Below, in pieces: positions 5,613-9,983 of a stretch of DNA of 9,983 bases (positions are counted from its first letter, which is position 1; each line of letters starts with the position of its first letter). Position numbers and translations under genes: made by a program. The stretch is taken from assembly GCA_017882835.1 (NCBI GenBank), contig JADGOU010000081.1:1-9983 (forward strand). Reading direction: 5' to 3'. Source of the stretch: Frankiaceae bacterium. Its GTDB lineage: Bacteria > Actinomycetota > Actinomycetes > JADGOU01. The notes beneath the pieces are model-generated. The model had not been told where the DNA came from. It ran no database searches and saw nothing but the letters and a program-made list of their open reading frames with translations.

Positions 5613-6452
5613 GTGACCACAGCCACGCGGCCGCTCCGGGCGCCGAACCGGACGTCCCGCGCCGCTCTCCCGGACGCGGCCTGCGCCGCCGCCGTCGACC
5701 GCGCCCAGGCCGCGGCGGTGGAGGTCGGCGGCGCGTCCGTGGGCGAGCACATCGGCCTGGAGGTCGACGGCGACCGGGTCGTGACCCACCTGTTCGTCAG
5801 CACCAACCAGGCGTACGTCGGGTGGCGCTGGCAGGTCACCGTCGCCCGCGCCTCCCGCGCCAAGGCGGCCACCGTGGACGAGGTCGCGCTGCTGCCCGGT
5901 CCGGAGGCGATGCTGCCGCCGGCGTGGGTGCCGTGGAGAGAGCGGCTGCGCCCTGGCGACCTCGGCGTCGGTGACCTGCTGCCCACCGAAGCCGACGACG
6001 ACCGGCTGGTCCCGGCGTACGCGGCCGGGGACGACCCGGAGCTGGACGATGTGGCCTGGGAGCTGGGCTTGGGCCGGATCCGGGTGCTGTCCTTGCTCGG
6101 GCGCGACGAGGCCGCCGAGCGGTGGTACGACGGGGATGCCGGCCCTGCTGTCAAGATCGCCAAGGCGGCACCGGCGCGCTGCAGCACGTGCGGCTTCCTC
6201 ACCGTTCTCGTCGGCGGGCTGCGCCAGCTCTTCGGCGTGTGCGCCAACGAGTACGCCCCGGACGACGGGCGGGTGGTCTCCCTCGACCACGGCTGCGGTG
6301 CGCACTCCGAGGCGCTGGTGGTGTCCTCGACCCCGGCCCCGGGGCGGCCGGTCGTCGACGAGCTGGTCGTCGGGGAGCTGGCCGAGTCGGTTGTGGCATA
6401 CCTCGACGAGCCGGTGGTGGCCGACGTCGACGAGCCCCTCGGCCACTCCTGA
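5613..6452 (+). CDS. DUF3027 family protein with four-cysteine zinc-ribbon-like motif
   Basis: A 279-residue soluble protein conserved across actinobacteria (compare Rv0877). The N-terminal half has the family signature GEHIGLEVDGDRVVTHLFVSTNQAYVGWRWQVTVARA. The middle carries LLPGPEAMLPPAWVPWRERLRPGDLGVGDLLP, and DELDDVAWELGLGRIRVLS-type residues follow (residues are DPELDDVAWELGLGRIRVLS). Next comes EAAERWYDGDAGP. The C-terminal half has CSTC (Cys190, Cys193), then GVCANEYAPDDG (Cys210) and DHGCGAHSE (Cys228). These could form a zinc site, which is inference. GTG 5613 is preferred because GGGAGGA lies 8 nt upstream; a longer start at 5463 would overlap the transporter gene. The stop overlaps a possible CTG start of the downstream ATPase gene. 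No function is established that I know of. Confidence 0.92.
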   Translation: MTTATRPLRAPNRTSRAALPDAACAAAVDRAQAAAVEVGGASVGEHIGLEVDGDRVVTHLFVSTNQAYVGWRWQVTVARASRAKAATVDEVALLPGPEAMLPPAWVPWRERLRPGDLGVGDLLPTEADDDRLVPAYAAGDDPELDDVAWELGLGRIRVLSLLGRDEAAERWYDGDAGPAVKIAKAAPARCSTCGFLTVLVGGLRQLFGVCANEYAPDDGRVVSLDHGCGAHSEALVVSSTPAPGRPVVDELVVGELAESVVAYLDEPVVADVDEPLGHS

Positions 6453-9400
6453 GTTCCGCGCTGAGCGACCCCTTTGGCACTGCCGGCCTACGCGAGCGGG
6501 TGCTGGCGGCCTGGTCCGCCTCGCCGGCTCGGTTCCGCGAAGACGCCAACGCCGAGGAGGACCTCGCCCGCGGCGCCTACCGCGACCGGGTGGTGATCGA
6601 GCTGGCGCAGAACGCGGCGGACGCCGCGGCGGCCGCCGGCCGGCCGGGCCGACTGCGGCTGACCCTGCGGTACGACGTCTTGACCGCGGCCAACGTCGGT
6701 GCGCCGCTGGACGCCGCCGGCGTACAGGCGCTGTCGACGCTGCGGGCGTCGGCCAAGCGCTCAGCCGGCACCGTCGGCCGGTTCGGCGTCGGCTTCGCCG
6801 CGGTGCTCGCGCTCACCGACGCCCCGGAGGTCCGCTCGCGCACCGGGTCGGTGGCCTGGTCAACGGCCCGGACGGCGCAGCTCGTTGCGGGCATCGACGC
6901 GCTGGCGCCGGAGCTGGCCCGCCGGGCCGGCACGGTACCGGCGCTGCGGCTGCCGTTCCCGTCGACGGGGGCACCGCCTGCCGGCTGGGACACCGAAGTC
7001 GTCCTGCCGTTGCGCGACGCGGCCGCGCGGGCCACGGCGCACCAGCTGCTGGCCGCCACCGACGCCGCCCTGCTGCTGGCGCTGTCGGCGCTGACGGCTG
7101 TCGAAATCGACATCGACGGCATCGTCCGGCGGCTGACCGCGGGTCGGGACGGAGCGGACCTGGTCATCGTCGACGGCCGCGTCGACGGCGCAGTGCCGAC
7201 CCGGTGGCGGACCGCGGCGGCGGCCGGTGAACTCCCGGCCGCGCTGCTAGCCGACCGGCCGACCGAGGACCGCGAGCGGGCGCACTGGTCGGTGCGGTGG
7301 GCTGTTCCGGTCACGGCGGCCGGGGTGCCGGTCCCGCTGCCGGCCACCACGTCGGCGGTCGTGCACGCCCCAACGGCGACCGATGACCCGCTGACCCTGC
7401 CGGCACTGCTCGTGGCGACGTTGCCGCTGGACCCCGGCCGCCGGCGGGTGGCTCCTGGACCGTTGCTGGACTGGCTGCTGGAGCGCGCCGCCGAGGTCTA
7501 CGCCGACCTGCTTCCGGACCTGGCCGCGGACCCGGCCGTGCTGGCGTTGGTGCCGACCGGACTGCCCGCCGGCGAGGTCGACGGCCGGCTGCGGGCCGCG
7601 ATCGGCGAGCGGCTGCGCGTCGTACCGTTCCTGCCGGCGGCCAGCCCCGCAGATATGGATCTGGGGCTGCGGCTGCAGTCCGCCGACGCCGTCGCGCTCG
7701 ACCTGGTCAGCGCGACCGGCCCGGCCGTCGAGGTCCTGGCCGAGGTGCTGCCCGGACTGCTGCCCGAGCCGTGGTGCCGACCGGCCCGGACGGCGGCGCT
7801 GGCCGCGCTGGGGGTCCGGCGGATGGTGACCGCGGACGTGGTGGACGTGGTCGCCGGCGTGCACCGACCGTCGGAATGGTGGCGCGGACTGTACGCCGCG
7901 CTCGCCGACGCCCCCGACCGCGAGGCGCTGGGCGCGCTACCGGTGCCGCTCGCCGACGGCGGGACGGCAACCGGACCACGCGGGCTGGTTGCCGCGGGCC
8001 GGGACGTACCGGCCGACGCGCTGGCCGTGCTGGGGCTGCGCGCCGTACACCCGGACGCCGAACACCCGCTGCTGCTGCGGCTCGGGACCGTGGCGGCGAC
8101 TCCGCGAGCAGTGCTGGCCGACCCGCGAGTGCGGGCCGCGGTCGCCGCGTCGTACGACGCCGAGGACCCGAGCCCGGTCGCCGACGCCGTGCTGGCGTTG
8201 GTGGCGGCGGCCGGGGTGGCTGCGGGCGAGGAGCCGTGGCTGGCCGAGCTCGCCCTGCGCGGCGCCGACGGCGAGTTCTACCCGGCCGGCGAACTGCTGC
8301 TGCCGAATTCCCCGCTGGTGGGCGTGATCGATCCGACCGCGCCGTTCGGGGTGGTCGACGAGGCGCTGGTTGCCGCCGTCGGGCCTGACGTGCTGGCGGC
8401 CGTCGGGGTCCTCACCACCTTTGCCGTCCTGCGCGCGACCGACGTCCCGGTCGACCCACAGGCCGTCGCGTTCGACCTGGACGGCGAGGCGGACTGGCTG
8501 GCCGACGTGGACGGCCGGGTTCCCGCCGGGACCGGGTTGGCCGTGGTCGCCGAGCTGACCGCCGTTCGCGACCTCGAGTGGGTGGCGGCCGACCGATGGG
8601 ACGCCGTGCTACGGCTGCTCGCCGCGTTCCCGCTGCGCGCGCAGGTGAGCGAGCCGGCGTTGGTCCGACTCGGCTCCGGCGGCCGGCTGGAGGTCCCGTC
8701 GTACACCCGGTGGTGGCTGTCCCGGCATCCGGTCCTGGGTGGCGAGCGCCCCGACGCGCTGCGACTGCCCGACGGCGACCCAGCGTTGGTCGGCCTGTAC
8801 GACGTGGTGCACAGCGAGCTCGACGAGGCGTTCCTGCGCACGCTGGGCTGCCCGGCGACCGTGGCCGACGTACTTGCTGAGCCCGCCGCCGCGCTGGACC
8901 TGTTGGACCGACTCGGTGACCGGAAGCGCTCCGTCGACCGCCGGGCGGTGGCGGGACTGCACGCCCAGCTCGCCGCCGTCCTGGGGGAGCCCGAGCCGCC
9001 ACCGGAGCGCGTCCGCGCGGTGCTCGACGGCGGCGCCCACGCGGTCCCGGCAGGGTCCGCGGTCGTGGTGGAGGCCCCCGACCTGCTGCCGCTGGTGGGC
9101 GGCTGGGCCGTCGTACCGGCTCCGGCGTCGGCCGCGGAGGCGGTGGCCCGGCTGCTCGACGTGCCGCTGGCCGGGGAGCTGGCGGGCTACGAAGTGGTCT
9201 CCCAGGGGATAGTCCGGGTGGTGCCGGGCGTCGTGGCCGAGCTGCTGGGGGCGGCCGCGCCGGGCGAGTACCGCGAGCACGACCCGCTCGAGGTGCTCGA
9301 CGCGGCCGGCAGCCGGGTGCAGCCGACCTGGCGGTACCTCGACGACACGGTGCACGTGGACCGGGCCGCGGGTGCCCCAGCCCTCGGTCGCGCGCTGGCG

Positions 9401-9502
9401 TGGGCGGCCGGGCAGTGGCCGCAGCGGCATGCGGTGGTAGCGGTACTGGCTGACCCGGCGCTCGGGCCGCTGCTGGCGGCGGAGGCCGACCTGGACGGCT
9501 GA
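6449..9502 (+). CDS. Large protein with sacsin/Hsp90-type (Bergerat-fold) ATPase domain
   Basis: A protein of about 1,017 residues, probably a cytoplasmic chaperone-like ATPase. The N-terminal domain starts DPFGTAGLRERVLAAW and FREDANAEEDL. An N-box follows, ELAQNAADAA (Glu51, Asn55, Asp58), the metal/ATP-binding helix of GHKL ATPases. The usual DxGxG box is replaced by ANVGAPLD (Asn82, Gly84). A glycine lid follows, VGRFGVGFAAVLALTD (Gly110, Gly113, Gly115). A sacsin-like middle part, VVHAPTATDDPLTLPALLVA then LPLDPGRRRVAPGPLLDWL, comes next. The remaining 600 residues are Ala/Leu/Val-rich with no motif I can name. No ATG, GTG or TTG precedes DPFGT; CTG 6449 (overlapping the DUF3027 stop as CTGA) or CTG 6461 would fit, while the first GTG (6500) would cut conserved residues. 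Co-expression with DUF3027 is likely. Family is firm; function is unknown. Confidence 0.92.
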   Translation: MSSALSDPFGTAGLRERVLAAWSASPARFREDANAEEDLARGAYRDRVVIELAQNAADAAAAAGRPGRLRLTLRYDVLTAANVGAPLDAAGVQALSTLRASAKRSAGTVGRFGVGFAAVLALTDAPEVRSRTGSVAWSTARTAQLVAGIDALAPELARRAGTVPALRLPFPSTGAPPAGWDTEVVLPLRDAAARATAHQLLAATDAALLLALSALTAVEIDIDGIVRRLTAGRDGADLVIVDGRVDGAVPTRWRTAAAAGELPAALLADRPTEDRERAHWSVRWAVPVTAAGVPVPLPATTSAVVHAPTATDDPLTLPALLVATLPLDPGRRRVAPGPLLDWLLERAAEVYADLLPDLAADPAVLALVPTGLPAGEVDGRLRAAIGERLRVVPFLPAASPADMDLGLRLQSADAVALDLVSATGPAVEVLAEVLPGLLPEPWCRPARTAALAALGVRRMVTADVVDVVAGVHRPSEWWRGLYAALADAPDREALGALPVPLADGGTATGPRGLVAAGRDVPADALAVLGLRAVHPDAEHPLLLRLGTVAATPRAVLADPRVRAAVAASYDAEDPSPVADAVLALVAAAGVAAGEEPWLAELALRGADGEFYPAGELLLPNSPLVGVIDPTAPFGVVDEALVAAVGPDVLAAVGVLTTFAVLRATDVPVDPQAVAFDLDGEADWLADVDGRVPAGTGLAVVAELTAVRDLEWVAADRWDAVLRLLAAFPLRAQVSEPALVRLGSGGRLEVPSYTRWWLSRHPVLGGERPDALRLPDGDPALVGLYDVVHSELDEAFLRTLGCPATVADVLAEPAAALDLLDRLGDRKRSVDRRAVAGLHAQLAAVLGEPEPPPERVRAVLDGGAHAVPAGSAVVVEAPDLLPLVGGWAVVPAPASAAEAVARLLDVPLAGELAGYEVVSQGIVRVVPGVVAELLGAAAPGEYREHDPLEVLDAAGSRVQPTWRYLDDTVHVDRAAGAPALGRALAWAAGQWPQRHAVVAVLADPALGPLLAAEADLDG

Positions 9503-9533
9503 GCTTTGGGCGCTGAGCTCCGGCCGGCGCCGT

Positions 9534-9776
9534 TCACCGCGCCCGGTCGCGGGAGATCGCCGCCCGGCGGCGTTGGCAGTACCGGACGCCGGCCAGGCCC
9601 AAGACAACGCCGACAGCACACGTGGCCAGCCACCAGCTGGTGTGGTGGGCGGCCAATCGGGCGCGCACGGCGAGCAGCACGAAGAAGGCAACCGCCCACA
9701 GCGCTGTACCGATCGCGACCACGCGGACGTCGTCGGTCTCCAGGGGCGCCGGATCGGGACGGCGGGGGGCGGCCAT
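9534..9776 (-). CDS. DUF2530 family small membrane protein
   Basis: An 80-residue protein from ATG 9776, beginning MAAPRRPDPAPLETDDVRVV. The family signature LETDD is followed by VVAIGTALWAVAFFVLLAV (first helix, about residues 18-38), a short RARLAAHHTSWW loop, and LATCAVGVVLGLAGVRYC (second helix, about 50-68). It ends in a basic tail, QRRRAAISRDRAR. A longer start (ATG 9806) is in frame, but homologues have only about a dozen residues before LETDD. A TAGCGT box 7 nt upstream of ATG 9776 also suggests a leaderless message starting there. It converges on the ATPase gene with 31 bp between stops and is divergent from the MarR gene, an arrangement that recurs in actinobacteria. Function is unknown. 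Confidence 0.92.
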   Translation of the reverse strand: MAAPRRPDPAPLETDDVRVVAIGTALWAVAFFVLLAVRARLAAHHTSWWLATCAVGVVLGLAGVRYCQRRRAAISRDRAR

Positions 9777-9783
9777 GTTGGCC

Positions 9784-9789
9784 ACGCTA
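9784..9789 (-). promoter_or_regulatory. Probable leaderless -10 element for the DUF2530 gene
   Basis: TAGCGT on the minus strand fits the actinobacterial TANNNT -10 consensus and ends 7 nt before ATG 9776. No Shine-Dalgarno is present, so transcription may start at or next to the ATG. It is part of a 9-mer (ACGCTAACG on the plus strand) repeated at the MarR promoter. Confidence 0.45.
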
Positions 9790-9828
9790 ACGCGGGCGGG
9801 AAGCATCGGCTACCACGACGCGTTGGCC

Positions 9829-9853
9829 ATATCGTGAGTTACGCTAACGATAT
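9829..9853 (+). promoter_or_regulatory. Imperfect palindrome at the MarR gene start, probable operator
   Basis: Arms ATATCGT (9829-9835) and ACGATAT (9847-9853) are perfect 7-bp inverted repeats around a centre at 9841; two further inner base pairs match. A second palindrome, GTTA-CGC-TAAC (9838-9848), is nested inside. The element ends within the MarR start codon and covers the -10 box, which fits autorepression by a MarR dimer. Confidence 0.6.
9840..9845 (+). promoter_or_regulatory. Probable leaderless -10 element for the marR-family gene
   Basis: TACGCT fits TANNNT and ends 6 nt before ATG 9852. No ribosome-binding site precedes the ATG, consistent with a leaderless transcript. The box lies inside the palindrome. 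Confidence 0.45.
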
Positions 9854-9983
9854 GACCCAGGCGGCCCGGACCGACGCTGACCGGACCGATGCCGACCTCT
9901 CCGGCGTGCTGCGGCTGGCCGTGATGCGGCTGGCCCGCCGGCTGCGCAACGAGCGGGTGAGCACCGACCTGACCCTGAGCCAG
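9852..9983 (+). CDS. MarR family transcriptional regulator (partial, runs off the right edge)
   Basis: The first 44 residues are visible: MTQAARTDADRTDADLSGVL, then RLAVMRLARRLRNERVSTDLTLSQ. The LRLAVMRLARRLRNE helix followed by LTLSQ is the N-terminal dimerisation helix and the start of the winged helix-turn-helix domain in MarR proteins. The rest, including the recognition helix, is outside the window. ATG 9852 is the start, with a -10-like box 6 nt upstream and no Shine-Dalgarno. It is divergent from the DUF2530 gene across 75 bp. The same pairing occurs at Rv0879c-Rv0880 in M. tuberculosis as I recall it. The ligand and targets are unknown; control of itself and DUF2530 is inferred from the shared palindrome and repeat. 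Confidence 0.92.
   Translation, partial: MTQAARTDADRTDADLSGVLRLAVMRLARRLRNERVSTDLTLSQ

Noticed and set aside
5568..6446. Upstream extension of the transporter reading frame
   Set aside because: Antisense to DUF3027; similarity to MFS proteins starts after ATG 5567.
6122..6448. Upstream extension of the ATPase reading frame
   Set aside because: It lies inside the DUF3027 gene and reads as Arg/Gly-rich nonsense; family similarity begins near DPFGT.
9508..9531. GGCGC/GCGCC hairpin between the ATPase and DUF2530 stops
   Set aside because: Only 5 bp of stem with a 13-nt loop and no U-tract; too weak to call a terminator in this GC content.
1..9983. CRISPR, tRNA, rRNA, insertion sequence or defence-island hallmarks
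   Set aside because: No spaced repeat series, cloverleaf, transposase, integrase or known defence gene cluster could be seen on either strand.

Overview
The window is high-GC DNA with very GC-rich third codon positions, GTG starts, ATGA-type gene overlaps and several actinobacteria-restricted families (DUF3027, DUF2530, a DUF2771-like lipoprotein, a CspB-type cold-shock protein with a C-terminal tail). It comes from the chromosome of an actinomycete. Two futalosine-pathway genes (mqnB, mqnD) indicate that menaquinone is made by the futalosine route, as in Streptomyces and Micromonospora, and not by the classical Men route of mycobacteria. From memory, the gene order resembles Streptomyces SCO4325-4327 (cold shock, mqnD, mqnB) and Mycobacterium tuberculosis Rv0870c-Rv0880 (membrane protein, cspB, exported protein, transporter, DUF3027, membrane protein, MarR). 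The genus is not determined.

Layout. Positions 1-629 (minus) hold the 5' two-thirds of a DUF559/AbiEi-type protein gene that runs off the left edge. Positions 630-819 contain no gene, but hold a DnaA-box-like 9-mer and a strong hairpin with 12-bp arms just after the next minus-strand gene. Positions 820-1362 (minus) hold a 69-residue acidic protein gene followed by a two-helix membrane protein gene, separated by a 16-bp tandem duplication. After a 251-bp divergent intergenic region comes the cold-shock gene (1614-2009, plus). It converges on a four-gene minus-strand block read from 5567 down to 2109: MFS transporter, lipoprotein, mqnB, mqnD. Only 45 bp from the transporter start, and divergent from it, a plus-strand pair begins: a DUF3027 zinc-ribbon-like protein (5613-6452) and a roughly 1,017-residue protein with a sacsin/Hsp90-type ATPase domain (to 9502). 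A DUF2530 membrane protein (9776-9534, minus) and a MarR regulator (9852 to the right edge, plus) are divergent and share a short promoter region. That region has a palindrome and two probable leaderless -10 elements.

How the genes may work together. MqnB and MqnD catalyse non-consecutive steps of the same pathway, and their overlap implies coupled translation. The lipoprotein and transporter upstream of them may be co-transcribed without sharing the pathway. DUF3027 and the sacsin-like ATPase overlap, or nearly overlap, and are probably made together; neither has an established function known to me. Two genes (mqnB and the ATPase) have no ATG, GTG or TTG where family alignment expects the start, and both have a CTG there.

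This is mostly ordinary core-genome sequence. I see no CRISPR array, tRNA, rRNA, insertion sequence, prophage or recognisable defence island. The least understood parts are the DUF3027/ATPase pair, the CTG starts, and the short regulatory structures.
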